DNA from: a virus
Virus record (IMG/VR): IMGVR_UViG_3300042934_000861
Coordinates: 1 to 64,000 of that record
DNA: 64,000 nucleotides
Direction: 5' to 3' (one strand)
Part shown: positions 13,544 to 22,489 of the stretch, one piece after another
How the letters are laid out: every line of letters starts with the position of its first letter
How positions within the stretch are numbered: position 1 is the first letter of the stretch
Notes under the pieces: generated by a model
Seen by the model: the letters and a program-made list of their open reading frames with translations, nothing else
What the model was told of the DNA's origin: nothing
Database searches by the model: none
Program-made: the position numbers and the translations under genes

Positions 13544-15320
13544 CGGACTTAATGAACAACAGCAAAGAGCGGTAATTTCTACCGCTCCTGTCATTCTCTG
13601 TATTGCTGGTGCCGGAAGTGGCAAGACAACTGTTTTGACAAAGCGTGTCTCCAATCTTGTTTTAAATCATGGAATCAAAACCTCAAATATACTTTGCTTA
13701 ACTTTTACCCGACTTGCTGGTCTGGAAATGAAGGAACGTGTTATAAAACTGATTGGTGAGGATGAGGCAAAAGAGTTGTTCTCTAATACGTTTGATGCTT
13801 TTGCGGTGTCAGTACTAAAAGAGCATGGTCATTTATTAGGCATTGAAGAAAACTTCTCCATTTATGATCAAGAGGATCGGAATGAGTTATTTAAAAAAAT
13901 CATTGTGGACTTAGGAAGCCGCACAACTTTAAGTAAGGTTGTAGAACGCCATGAAAAGTGCAGTGACGTGCGGGAAGAACGTCGAGTGTATCCAGAAGAA
14001 TGTAGAGTACTTGAAGAATACGGATACCGGTGCAAGCAAAATAATGCAGTGGATTTAAACAGACTGGTGGACCTAGTTATTCGCTTGTGGGAATTAAACC
14101 CGACAATACTTGCACTGTATCAAAATCGCTATTCATATGTTTTCGTTGATGAGTTTCAAGATACTGACAAAGAACAAGCGTACATGGTTGATCTGCTTAG
14201 AGCTCGGAACCTGTTTATAGTTGGCGACGCTGACCAAAGTATTTATGAATGGCGAGGGGCAAAGGTTGATTTCATAGTGAACTTTGAAAAGAACAATCCT
14301 GGCTGTGAAGTTATCACACTGGAAGACAATTATCGATCGACTGAACAGATTGTGGAAGTTGCTAATCGACTAATCCGGTTCAATGTCAAAAGAGTAGATA
14401 AAAAATTGATTGCTCACAAGTCCGGCTGCGCAGTTAATTTGAGTCGGTACGATGATACTTATAAGGAAAATGTTGCAGTTGCAGATGCTGTAGCGGCAAT
14501 GTCTCAGGACATGCCATATAAAGATATTGCGGTACTGGCCAGAACTAATGCAAAGCTGGATAGTATCAAGTGGGAATTGGAGCGGCGTGGCTTGCCGTGT
14601 CTGCGAGTAGGAGGGCAAGAAGATCCTTATAAAGCTCCTATGGTAAAGCGGATTATAGACTGGATGTATTTCATGCAAAACAACACTGATGATATGGCGT
14701 TTAAACGGGTATTCAAAAGTTTTGCTATCAACAGTATCAAGATGGCAGAAATCGAACTATATGCTTTAAACATGGAAGTATCACTTTGCCAAGCAAGCCT
14801 AAATTTTTCTGTTGGGCAACTATTTTTTGAAAGTGCAAGTCTCCCGATTAGTGAAGCAATAAGTGCTGTTGAGGATTCGCCGCTTGCCCATGTTACTGCT
14901 ATTCGCAATGTGATAGTTGGAACGCAAAGCGAAGTTGATAGAGCTATCCCTGTGATTGAACGGTGGCAAGCATCTAAGCAACGAGTTAATGAAGATTATT
15001 CCGTGAAAGCATTTCTAAAGCATTTGCGCTTCAGGGATATCCAAGAAAAATTAACTGAGAAAAAAGATGCCATAAATTTAATGACCATACACGGCAGCAA
15101 AGGACTTGAATTTGACACGGTTTACCTTGTCGGGATGAACCAGGGCGTATTTCCATCAAAACGCGGCGAAATCGAAGAGGAACGCCGACTTGCTTATGTG
15201 GCTGCTACAAGAGCGAAAAATCGGCTGCATTTAACGTATGCTGATGCTGTGTCCGATTGGAACGGAAATATGATAAGTGCGGTTCCTAGCCAGTTTTTAG
15301 ACGAATTCGGGCTAAATTAG
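13524..15320 (+). CDS. UvrD/PcrA/Rep-type superfamily 1 helicase
   Basis: 598 aa from ATG 13524, selected by GGAGG at 13513-13517. Motif I AGAGSGKTT (28-36), motif II VFVDEFQDT (~206-214), motif III VGDADQSIYEWRGA, motif IV LEDNYRSTEQ, motif V MTIHGSKGLEFDTVYLVG and motif VI ERRLAYVAATRAK are all intact, so it should be an active 3'-5' DNA translocase. It is shorter than host UvrD (~720 aa) because the C-terminal Tudor-like region is missing. It overlaps the SMC-like gene by 20 bases. Probable role: unwinding for recombination-dependent phage replication. Confidence 0.92.
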   Translation: MMSELLSGLNEQQQRAVISTAPVILCIAGAGSGKTTVLTKRVSNLVLNHGIKTSNILCLTFTRLAGLEMKERVIKLIGEDEAKELFSNTFDAFAVSVLKEHGHLLGIEENFSIYDQEDRNELFKKIIVDLGSRTTLSKVVERHEKCSDVREERRVYPEECRVLEEYGYRCKQNNAVDLNRLVDLVIRLWELNPTILALYQNRYSYVFVDEFQDTDKEQAYMVDLLRARNLFIVGDADQSIYEWRGAKVDFIVNFEKNNPGCEVITLEDNYRSTEQIVEVANRLIRFNVKRVDKKLIAHKSGCAVNLSRYDDTYKENVAVADAVAAMSQDMPYKDIAVLARTNAKLDSIKWELERRGLPCLRVGGQEDPYKAPMVKRIIDWMYFMQNNTDDMAFKRVFKSFAINSIKMAEIELYALNMEVSLCQASLNFSVGQLFFESASLPISEAISAVEDSPLAHVTAIRNVIVGTQSEVDRAIPVIERWQASKQRVNEDYSVKAFLKHLRFRDIQEKLTEKKDAINLMTIHGSKGLEFDTVYLVGMNQGVFPSKRGEIEEERRLAYVAATRAKNRLHLTYADAVSDWNGNMISAVPSQFLDEFGLN

Positions 15321-15340
15321 ATAAGGGGCGGTAGATAGAA

Positions 15341-16084
15341 ATGACATTAGAAAAAAGTATAAAGGATGCAATAGCAAAGAAACTGGAGGATGGCACTGTC
15401 GAGAAACTAATCGAAGAGCAAGTGGAGAAAGGCGTAAACAACGCTTTAAACAGCTTGTTTGGCTCATACGGGGATGTTACCAAGGTAATTGAAGAGCAAG
15501 TTAAATCCGTGATGATTCCCTATCTGGAGCGATTTGATTACTCACAATACATTGTTAAGTTGGACAGCGTTATGGTTGATGTTTTAAAGGGAGCGGCACT
15601 AGAAAATAAAATCCTCCTGCAAAACTTTAAGAACTTGATGCTGCCGGAAGAGAGAGAAACAATTAAGGCTTCTGAACTATTTGCCGCATGGAAAGATTAC
15701 GTGGCTAAAAACGTAGAAACTAACGGCCTAGAAGTTTGCTTTGATGGCGGTCCGGCATATGAAGATGTTGATATTCGCATGGATGTAAGCTGTGACGATG
15801 ATCGAGGATGGGGTTCTTTTCGGTATGCTACCTTGACTCTCGATTGTGAACACGATGAGGAAATGAACTTTGCGATTAGACTCTCTCATTACACAGGCAA
15901 TAAAAGTGATGAGTGGACGTTCACCTATGATACCGGCAAGGATATCCGGTCGCTGAGATACTTAAATGATTTTGAGATTTTGTTAATGCGCTTAGATCGG
16001 GCCGGTGTGAAATTGATTATGGATACTAGCTATGAGCGTGACGAAATCACTCCAGAGAAAGAACCGGAACTTACATACGGATAA
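15341..16084 (+). CDS. Hypothetical early phage protein
   Basis: 247 aa. The N-terminal 110 residues are helical with regularly spaced Glu/Lys heptads (KLIEEQVEKGVNNALNSLF, VIEEQVKSVMIPYLERF). The C-terminal half is beta-rich and acidic (RYATLTLDCEHDEEMNFAIR). No known domain is recognised. A GGGGCGG sequence precedes the ATG. It is the last gene before a ~120-base gap upstream of the clamp gene. Confidence 0.65.
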   Translation: MTLEKSIKDAIAKKLEDGTVEKLIEEQVEKGVNNALNSLFGSYGDVTKVIEEQVKSVMIPYLERFDYSQYIVKLDSVMVDVLKGAALENKILLQNFKNLMLPEERETIKASELFAAWKDYVAKNVETNGLEVCFDGGPAYEDVDIRMDVSCDDDRGWGSFRYATLTLDCEHDEEMNFAIRLSHYTGNKSDEWTFTYDTGKDIRSLRYLNDFEILLMRLDRAGVKLIMDTSYERDEITPEKEPELTYG

Positions 16085-16204
16085 ACATATAACATTCAAA
16101 TTTGACTGTGGCGAGGTTTTTAAGCTGCGCTAATGCATATCTGTATAATTGCTAAAAATGACAACATTATAGCTTAATTAAACAATAATATAGGGGGAGT
16201 AGAA

Positions 16205-17320
16205 GTGAAGTTATTAGTAAGTCAGGAAAAGCTTTTAACTGGACTTAAAGCAGTAAGTAAGGTTATTAGCAAAAAGGCTCCACAATTTGCTGGAACGCGT
16301 ATTGCAACATCTGGTGTAAGGGGTGGAATAGAGATTAGTGCTACGAACTTTCGGGATACGATTTGCTATGTAATTAACAATAATAATAGCTACGTTGAAG
16401 TGGAAGGCAATGTATTTATTCCTGGTTCAACATTGCAAACGGCTGTAAGATCACTTCCTAAAGAGTCTTTAGCGCTGTCTTGGGATAATAAGAGACTGCA
16501 AATTAACTCTGGATTAATACAATATAGCCTTTATACGAATGATGAAGCAGTGTATAAGCAATGTGAAATACCGGACGAAAATCTTGCAGTTTTATCCGGC
16601 AAAGAACTCAAATGCTTACTGAAAAATGTTGATTATGCGACTGCTACAGATGAATTACGGCCAATATTTCTGGGCGTTCTGTTTGAGTTTGATTCTGATA
16701 ACGGATCTGTGACTGCAGTTGCAACAAATACGCATCGACTCGCACGTAAAACTATAGAACCTGTTGTAAAGCCACAAGGTCAGGGACGGTTTGTTATTCA
16801 AAAAAGCCTGTTAAAACACGTTTCAACGTTCATCGCAGATGATTCATTTGTTCATTTGAGATGGAATGAGGCTATTGCTGTAATAGGTGATGAAAGAGTC
16901 ATTTTGCATACCGTAAATTGTGGTAAATACCCAGAGTGGCAGAAGATTGTACCTACAGCCTTTTCCACTGTTGTTGAAGTATCACGAATCCAACTACTAC
17001 AAGCCGTAACGAGAATTACCAATGTAGTTAAGGGCTGCGACTACAACATAATGAGTATTGAGTTTGATAAGGAATACGTGAAGTTGTCAGGTAAGCATCC
17101 AGATGTTGGCCAGGTAACAGAGACAATACCGGCACGATATGATGCGGGGCCGAATATGCAAGGGATTTCGTTTAATGTCGTTTATCTTCAAGATGCGCTC
17201 AAAGTTATGACTGATGACAAGATCACACTATCTTTTAATGCTCCAACTTCGCCAGCTGCGGTTCAAGCGAAAAATAAAGATGATTTCATGTATGTCATTA
17301 CTCCGGTGAGAGTGAGTTAG
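16205..17320 (+). CDS. dnaN: DNA polymerase III beta subunit (sliding clamp)
   Basis: 371 aa, full length for DnaN, with a GTG start preceded by GGGGGAG. Three DNA_pol3_beta repeats are readable: MKLLVSQEKLLTGLKAVSK, then TDELRPIFLGVLFEF with VATNTHRLA in domain 2, and YNIMSIEFDKEYVKLSG with the C-terminal FMYVITPVRVS that forms the client-binding cleft. It tethers polymerase to DNA and recruits clamp-binding proteins. Divergence from chromosomal DnaN is expected for a phage copy. No phage polymerase or clamp loader is seen, so it probably works with host PolC/DnaE or diverts host clamp clients. Confidence 0.93.
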   Translation: MKLLVSQEKLLTGLKAVSKVISKKAPQFAGTRIATSGVRGGIEISATNFRDTICYVINNNNSYVEVEGNVFIPGSTLQTAVRSLPKESLALSWDNKRLQINSGLIQYSLYTNDEAVYKQCEIPDENLAVLSGKELKCLLKNVDYATATDELRPIFLGVLFEFDSDNGSVTAVATNTHRLARKTIEPVVKPQGQGRFVIQKSLLKHVSTFIADDSFVHLRWNEAIAVIGDERVILHTVNCGKYPEWQKIVPTAFSTVVEVSRIQLLQAVTRITNVVKGCDYNIMSIEFDKEYVKLSGKHPDVGQVTETIPARYDAGPNMQGISFNVVYLQDALKVMTDDKITLSFNAPTSPAAVQAKNKDDFMYVITPVRVS

Positions 17321-17412
17321 GTGTTTTTTTTATGACCTAAAAATGCGTAGACTTCTCCTAATATGTAGTTTACGCAGCTGATATTCATAATATGCATTGG
17401 AGAGTGAAAAAC

Positions 17413-17616
17413 ATGAAAAGAAAAGTAGCTAAACTGGTACCTATTCCTGGTTGCCTTGGCTGCTCAAAGTTTTGTAAATACCGCGGCAATGTAATGGGTG
17501 AGTTAGCCGCAAAAGATGCAGTTATAGATACTACAAAACCTCATTCCTGCAATAATGTTCGGTGGTGGAAGTGGCCGTTTCTGATGAAAGAAATGCAAAG
17601 GACGGTGAAAGCATGA
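17413..17616 (+). CDS. Small Cys-rich protein
   Basis: 67 aa from ATG 17413, preceded by GGAGAGTG. PGCLGCSKFCKYRG near residues 12-24 gives CxxCxxxC, and another Cys lies near 46 (HSCNN), so a metal site is possible. The C-terminus is Trp/Lys-rich. It couples to the LysM gene through an ATGA overlap. No family is recognised. Confidence 0.55.
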   Translation: MKRKVAKLVPIPGCLGCSKFCKYRGNVMGELAAKDAVIDTTKPHSCNNVRWWKWPFLMKEMQRTVKA

Positions 17617-17969
17617 GTGGGTTGCCGATTAAAATGTGCCGTAGAATTGCGCCAGATTCCCGTAGGTCGTCCAATTGGCTTTGGTTGGCATTACTTATCC
17701 TTATTGCAATCTCGCCCCTGTCCTGCGGCAATTCTGCCAAGGCAATTCAGGTAACTGATGTTTATACGGTGGAGAAGGGAGATACCCTTTGGAGCATTGC
17801 TGACCAATACATAGCGAAGAACACATACGGTAAACGGGATATTCGGGAGTTTTATCACGGGATCATTGAGCGCAATTACGAGACAGTGTTTAAAAACAGG
17901 GCTCCCTATTACTTCATTTACCCGGGAGATAAGCTTGAAATCAGCTATTGGATAAAAGTGGAGGAGTAA
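17613..17969 (+). CDS. Membrane-anchored LysM-domain protein
   Basis: 118 aa, starting in an ATGA overlap. Residues 21-38 (NWLWLALLILIAISPLSCG) form an uncleaved anchor or signal peptide; PLSCGN is a poor lipobox. A LysM domain follows (VYTVEKGDTLWSIADQYI, ending IYPGDKLEI), which binds peptidoglycan. An envelope protein embedded in an early replication operon is odd; possible roles are superinfection control or cell-wall positioning. A similar membrane-LysM protein is seen in other Firmicutes phages, but its function is unknown to me. Confidence 0.75.
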   Translation: MSGLPIKMCRRIAPDSRRSSNWLWLALLILIAISPLSCGNSAKAIQVTDVYTVEKGDTLWSIADQYIAKNTYGKRDIREFYHGIIERNYETVFKNRAPYYFIYPGDKLEISYWIKVEE

Positions 17970-17971
17970 CG

Positions 17972-18235
17972 ATGCAGCAAGTCCGTGTAGGTGACTATGT
18001 AAGTTGGACAAGCCGATCAGGCGAAGTTTCCAAAACAAAGGAAGGTGATGTGGTTGCATTGGTTGCTCGATCACATGATGCCTACCAATGTGTTCCTCAG
18101 AACACTCCTCCAAGAAGACTAAAGTTTAAGTCCGTTAATATGCAGTATGACCGTGTGTTAGTGGCCGTGAGGCGTAAAAGTGGTATTTACGATTACTATG
18201 CACCGTCAATCAATATGGTTAAGGTGGTGGATTAG
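17972..18235 (+). CDS. Hypothetical small basic protein
   Basis: 87 aa from ATG 17972, with GGAGG located inside the previous stop region. The sequence starts VRVGDYVSW and continues in short beta-type segments (KEGDVVALVARS, YDRVLVAVRRKS), suggesting a small beta-barrel such as an SH3-like fold. No named family is recognised. Confidence 0.55.
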   Translation: MQQVRVGDYVSWTSRSGEVSKTKEGDVVALVARSHDAYQCVPQNTPPRRLKFKSVNMQYDRVLVAVRRKSGIYDYYAPSINMVKVVD

Positions 18236-18236
18236 A

Positions 18237-18563
18237 ATGGCGGTTGATTATAAAAAGCTTGAAAGGGATTTGGACAAAGCGAGGTTGGCGGCAATAGATG
18301 CAATACCGGGAGACGATGGTGGCTCCTGCAATCGTGATACATTGGTGCTGCGCGTTCCATCGGCCAGAGAAAAGCTTGTTTTAAAAGCTATAAAGGCGGC
18401 TGGACTGCATTGCCGTGGTAAAAGTGAATGGTTGGGGCCTTGTTACTTTGTTTCTGGTCCTACCGGTGGACAGGGAAATGGGCGAACCAGGACCATTAAG
18501 GCAATGGAAAAAAGTTTAGAAGGCAATGGCTGGGATGCAAGTGTGTTTTATAAGATTGATTAG
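18237..18563 (+). CDS. Hypothetical phage protein
   Basis: 108 aa, starting one base after the previous stop. It contains a Gly-rich stretch (GPTGGQGNGRTRT, residues ~73-85) and two Cys in CNRDTLV and HCRGKSEW. The mixed alpha/beta pattern, with a Lys/Arg-rich nature, could mean nucleic-acid contact. No family is recognised. Confidence 0.55.
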   Translation: MAVDYKKLERDLDKARLAAIDAIPGDDGGSCNRDTLVLRVPSAREKLVLKAIKAAGLHCRGKSEWLGPCYFVSGPTGGQGNGRTRTIKAMEKSLEGNGWDASVFYKID

Positions 18564-18574
18564 GAAGTGAGAGT

Positions 18575-19567
18575 GTGGCTAAGACAAAAATCGAGTGGGC
18601 CGATAAGACCTGGAATCCTATTACCGGCTGCACAAAAATTAGCCCGGGATGCCATAACTGCTACGCCGAACGGATGGCAAAGCGATTGCAGGCAATGGGG
18701 CAAGAACGATACCGGAACGGATTTAAGCCTACTTGCCACATGGAAGTATTAGAGGAGCCTTTTCGCTGGCAAAAGCCGAAAAGAATATTCGTCTGCAGCA
18801 TGAGTGACTTGTTCCATGAGGACGTGCCATTTGAATTTATAGCCAAGGTGTGGGAAGTATTTTACGAATGTGGACCATGCAAACGAACGTTTAATGATCA
18901 TACTTTTCTGGTGCTTACAAAACGACCAGAGAGAATGCTCGAATTTTCCATTTGGTACCGGAAAGAAAAGTATATGCCGATTAACTATTCTAATGTCTGG
19001 CTTGGCGTAACTGCCGAGAATCAGGAGCAGGCAGACATACGGATACCAATATTGCTGCAGATACCGGCTGAAAAACGATTCGTAAGCGTAGAGCCGATGT
19101 TAGGATCGATAGTTATCAATCAATATTTACCTCATTATCCGCGATTGTTTAGTGAGAGAAACGGATTTAAAAATTTCTTGGATTGGGTGATATGTGGCGG
19201 TGAAAGCGGACCGGGAGCGCGGCCAGTACATCCTGCCTGGGTAAGAGGATTAAGAGATCAGTGTCAGACAACAGGAGTACCATTTCTGTTTAAACAGTGG
19301 GGTTTATGGTGGCCGATATCGCAAATGCCAGATAATGCAGAAGACCTTTATTATCCAGGCCCCGAAGAAAGTCCTTACACTACTCGAAAGTGCCGTTATC
19401 AAAATGGTGCATTGCAACTATCGGGAGAATTACTTCCGACACATAAATTTGGTTCTTGGGGCCATGGCGCTATGCAAACGTTTAAGGTCGGCAAAAAAAA
19501 GGCTGGACGCTTACTAGATGGTCATATGTGGGATCAGTATCCGGAGGCTAAAAACCATGTTGACTAA
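18575..19567 (+). CDS. Phage Gp37/Gp68-family (DUF5131) three-Cys protein
   Basis: 330 aa with a GTG start preceded by GGAAGTGAG. The N-terminus IEWADKTWNPITGCTKISPG and then CHNCYAERMA supply the conserved Cys triad (CxxxxxxxCxxC). FVCSMSDLFHEDVP, FLVLTKRPERM, VWLGVTAENQEQADIRIP and VICGGESGPGARP are all hallmarks of this family. The Cys pattern and barrel-like layout recall radical-SAM iron-sulphur enzymes, but no reaction is established. It is common in phages and plasmids of anaerobes. The 3' end overlaps the next small gene by 11 bases. Confidence 0.9.
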   Translation: MAKTKIEWADKTWNPITGCTKISPGCHNCYAERMAKRLQAMGQERYRNGFKPTCHMEVLEEPFRWQKPKRIFVCSMSDLFHEDVPFEFIAKVWEVFYECGPCKRTFNDHTFLVLTKRPERMLEFSIWYRKEKYMPINYSNVWLGVTAENQEQADIRIPILLQIPAEKRFVSVEPMLGSIVINQYLPHYPRLFSERNGFKNFLDWVICGGESGPGARPVHPAWVRGLRDQCQTTGVPFLFKQWGLWWPISQMPDNAEDLYYPGPEESPYTTRKCRYQNGALQLSGELLPTHKFGSWGHGAMQTFKVGKKKAGRLLDGHMWDQYPEAKNHVD

Positions 19568-19796
19568 ACGGCAAAGCGAACATTTAGCAAACCTTGCTGC
19601 GTTTTTGATCGCATTATTCTTTGGTTCTCTGATATGTTACAACACCGTGGATATTGAGAAGTTGCAGGATGATAGGAAACAACTAAAACAGGAAATTGTT
19701 CGTCTCAGGCAATTAATTGATGAACGTACTCATCCCGAAACAATACAGAAGCGCCAAATTGAATACTTGCTCCATGAAGGTGAGTTTAAGGAGTGA
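19557..19796 (+). CDS. Small membrane protein with coiled coil
   Basis: 79 aa from ATG 19557, preceded by CCGGAGG. A transmembrane segment (LAAFLIALFFGSLICYN, ~residues 12-29) is followed by a heptad-patterned coiled coil (IEKLQDDRKQLKQEIVRLRQ). The layout recalls small phage membrane proteins of the FtsL/DivIC or spanin size class, but no motif supports a function. Confidence 0.55.
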   Translation: MLTKRQSEHLANLAAFLIALFFGSLICYNTVDIEKLQDDRKQLKQEIVRLRQLIDERTHPETIQKRQIEYLLHEGEFKE

Positions 19797-19800
19797 TAGT

Positions 19801-20001
19801 ATGGCCGTTGCGATAGAAGAGTTAGAAATGATTCGTGAACTTCAGAGGGATGGTTTAACTGCAAAAGAAATTGGCCTGCGAATTGGTTATGCCCCGTCTA
19901 CTATTGAGGACCGTTTAAAACAGATGGGATATACATGCAACGGCGGCAGTGGGCATGGTGGTAGAAGGCCTGGCAGCGGGAGGAAAAAAGTTGGATTATA
20001 A
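19801..20001 (+). CDS. Small HTH protein with basic tail
   Basis: 66 aa from ATG 19801. Residues 5-40 (MIRELQRDGLTAKEIGLRIG, APSTIEDRLKQMG) form a resolvase/GcrA-like helix-turn-helix. The C-terminus is Gly/Arg-rich (GHGGRRPGSGRKK), typical of DNA- or RNA-contacting tails. It overlaps the helicase-methyltransferase start by 11 bases, so the two are likely coupled. Confidence 0.6.
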   Translation: MAVAIEELEMIRELQRDGLTAKEIGLRIGYAPSTIEDRLKQMGYTCNGGSGHGGRRPGSGRKKVGL

Positions 20002-22489
20002 CGAGTTTTTAGCCAGCAAGATTATTCTTGCTGAAGATACCGGCTTTATAGTAAGCGACAGCGATGTTCACCCGATATTAAAACCGCACCAAAGGACTGC
20101 AGTAAAATGGGCTGTTAAAGGTGGCAGGAGAGCATTATTTGAAGCATTTGGGCTGGGCAAGACCGTACAGGAATTAGAGTGGTGCAGGCTTATTGTAGCT
20201 CGTGAAGGCGGCAAGGCGTTGATTGTTCTGCCTTTAGGTGTAAAGCAAGAGTTTACCCGGGATGCTGTCCATTTATTAGGAATAGAAAAACCGGAATACT
20301 GCCGTACGATGGCAGAGGTTGAAGCGGCAAAGACCGATATTATCATCACTAATTATGAACGGGTACGGGATGGGGATATTGAACCGACATATTTTATTGC
20401 CGCAAGTCTTGATGAAGCATCTTGCCTCAGGAGTTACGGCAGCAAAACGTATCAAACATTCTTGGATAAGTTTAAGGGAGTGCCTTATAAGCTGGTGAGC
20501 ACGGCAACACCATCGCCCAATAAATATAAAGAGCTCATTCATTATGCCGGTTATCTTGAAATTATGGACACCGGTCAGGCGCTTACACGCTTCTTTCAAA
20601 GAGATTCTACTAAGGCTAATAATCTAACATTGTACCCACATAAAGAAAATGAATTTTGGCTTTGGATGAGCAGCTGGGCGTTATTTATCACTCATCCCTC
20701 TGACTTGGGATTTGATGATACGGGATATGCTTTGCCTCCGTTAAAAATTAACTATCACATGGTACAAGTAGATAACTCTACAGCTGGTGTGGATCGGGAC
20801 GGACAAGTAAAACTGATTCGTGATGCTGCAATATCCCTTGCAGATGCAGCAAAAGAAAAACGGGATAGCATTGATTCCAGAGTTGAAAAGATGCTCGAAA
20901 TAATCAAGGCTAGTCCGGATGAACACTTTATTGTATGGCATGACCTGGAAGCAGAGCGACATGCAATAAAAAAAGCACTACCTCAGGTAGTGGAGATATA
21001 CGGTAGCCAAGAGTATGAACTCCGAGAGCAACATGTAATTGATTTTTCTGAAGGCCGTACTCAGTACTTAGCTACAAAAAAAGAGATAAGTGGTCAAGGC
21101 TGTAACTTCCAGAAGTTCTGCCATAGGGCAATCTTCTTAGGCATTGATTATGAGTTTAATGATTTCATCCAAGCTATACACCGTATCTACAGGTACTTGC
21201 AAGTTAACGAAGTGGTTATTGATATTATTTGCACCGAAAGTGAGCAACAAATATTAAAGGCGCTCATGGAGAAATGGAAGCAACATGATCATATGGTTGG
21301 AAAAATGGTTGAGATAATCAAGAAGCACGGTCTTTCAAGTACCTCAATGGCAGAAAAAATGGCAAGGACAATAGGAGTTGAGCGTGTGGAGGTAAGTGGA
21401 GAACACTTTACGATAGCAAACAATGATTGCATTTTAGAGACGGCACAAATGGAATCAGATAGTATTGACCTGATTGTTACTTCGATTCCGTTTAGCAATC
21501 ACTACGAGTATACGCCGAGTTACAATGATTTTGGTCATAACCAAAGTACGGAAAAATTCTTTGAACAAATGGATTATCTTTCCCCCAATTTATTAAGAGT
21601 GCTGCGGCCAGGTAGAGTATTTGCCTGCCATGTAAAAGATCGAGTGTTGTTCGGTAACGCTACTGGCACAGGAATGCCCACAATTGAACCATTTCACGCT
21701 TTGTGTATTGATCACTATATGAAGCACGGTTTTCACTATTTTGGCATGATTACGGTGGTTACAGACGTAGTTAGGGAGAATAATCAAACCTACCGTTTGG
21801 GCTGGACAGAACAATGCAAGGATGGAACTAAAATGGGTGTTGGTTGCCCTGAATATATTTTGTTATTTCGGAAGCTGCCAACTGATACCGGTAAGGCGTA
21901 TGCAGATGTGCCGGTGGCTAAAACGAAGGGAGAGTATACCCGGGCTCAGTGGCAGATAGATGCGCATGCGTTTTGGCGATCGAGTGGTAATCGACTTTTG
22001 AGTAAAGACGAACTTTCCTCCATCCCGGTTGAAAATCTACAAGCTGTCTACCGGAAATATTCGAAAGAATATGCCTACAATTATGAGCAGCATGTTGAGT
22101 TGGCCAAGCGATTAGATGAAAACGGGAAGCTGCCAGCGTCCTTTATGGTGGTTGCCCCTGGATCATGGACTGATGAAGTCTGGGATGATATTAACCGAAT
22201 GAAAACCCTTAATACTTCTCAGAGTAGAAAACGACAACAGATGCACGTATGCCCGTTGCAGATTGATATTGTGGAGCGGATTATAAACCGCTATAGCAAT
22301 CCTGGTGAGGTTGCCTATGATCCTTTTGGTGGGTTAATGACTGTACCTTTAGTAGCAATAAAGAAAGGGCGATATGGACGTGCTTGTGAGCTCAATTCGG
22401 ATTATTTTAGGGATGGTTTAGGTTATTTAAAAGTCGCAGAAGCAGAAAGTGAAGAACCAACACTATTTGATTTTATTGAGGTGAGCTAA
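19991..22489 (+). CDS. Superfamily 2 helicase fused to a DNA methyltransferase-like domain
   Basis: 832 aa from TTG 19991, chosen because GGGAGG (19979-19984) is well spaced and the protein then begins MDYNEFLASK, as related proteins do; ATG 19949 is the alternative. The N-terminal ~450 residues are a SNF2/DEAD-like helicase with motif I FGLGKTV (53-59), motif II-like LDEAS (~150), TATPSPN as motif III, and DFSEGRTQYLATKKEISGQG plus QAIHRIYR as motifs V/VI. From ~470 an N4/N6-type methylase follows: IVTSIPFSNHYEY in the place of (D/N/S)PPY, and late VAYDPFGGLMTVPLVAIKKG as the SAM motif. The changed catalytic motif makes methylation activity uncertain. Confidence 0.85.
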   Translation: MDYNEFLASKIILAEDTGFIVSDSDVHPILKPHQRTAVKWAVKGGRRALFEAFGLGKTVQELEWCRLIVAREGGKALIVLPLGVKQEFTRDAVHLLGIEKPEYCRTMAEVEAAKTDIIITNYERVRDGDIEPTYFIAASLDEASCLRSYGSKTYQTFLDKFKGVPYKLVSTATPSPNKYKELIHYAGYLEIMDTGQALTRFFQRDSTKANNLTLYPHKENEFWLWMSSWALFITHPSDLGFDDTGYALPPLKINYHMVQVDNSTAGVDRDGQVKLIRDAAISLADAAKEKRDSIDSRVEKMLEIIKASPDEHFIVWHDLEAERHAIKKALPQVVEIYGSQEYELREQHVIDFSEGRTQYLATKKEISGQGCNFQKFCHRAIFLGIDYEFNDFIQAIHRIYRYLQVNEVVIDIICTESEQQILKALMEKWKQHDHMVGKMVEIIKKHGLSSTSMAEKMARTIGVERVEVSGEHFTIANNDCILETAQMESDSIDLIVTSIPFSNHYEYTPSYNDFGHNQSTEKFFEQMDYLSPNLLRVLRPGRVFACHVKDRVLFGNATGTGMPTIEPFHALCIDHYMKHGFHYFGMITVVTDVVRENNQTYRLGWTEQCKDGTKMGVGCPEYILLFRKLPTDTGKAYADVPVAKTKGEYTRAQWQIDAHAFWRSSGNRLLSKDELSSIPVENLQAVYRKYSKEYAYNYEQHVELAKRLDENGKLPASFMVVAPGSWTDEVWDDINRMKTLNTSQSRKRQQMHVCPLQIDIVERIINRYSNPGEVAYDPFGGLMTVPLVAIKKGRYGRACELNSDYFRDGLGYLKVAEAESEEPTLFDFIEVS

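Noticed and set aside
16102-16149. Promoter upstream of dnaN
   Set aside because: TATAAT (16144-16149) is good, but TTGACT (16102-16107) is 36 bases away and no -35 is found at 16-18 bases; a promoter is possible but not supported.
17317-17340. Terminator after dnaN
   Set aside because: TTAGGT/ACCTAA can pair, but the T run lies in the loop and not after the stem, so it is not a convincing intrinsic terminator.
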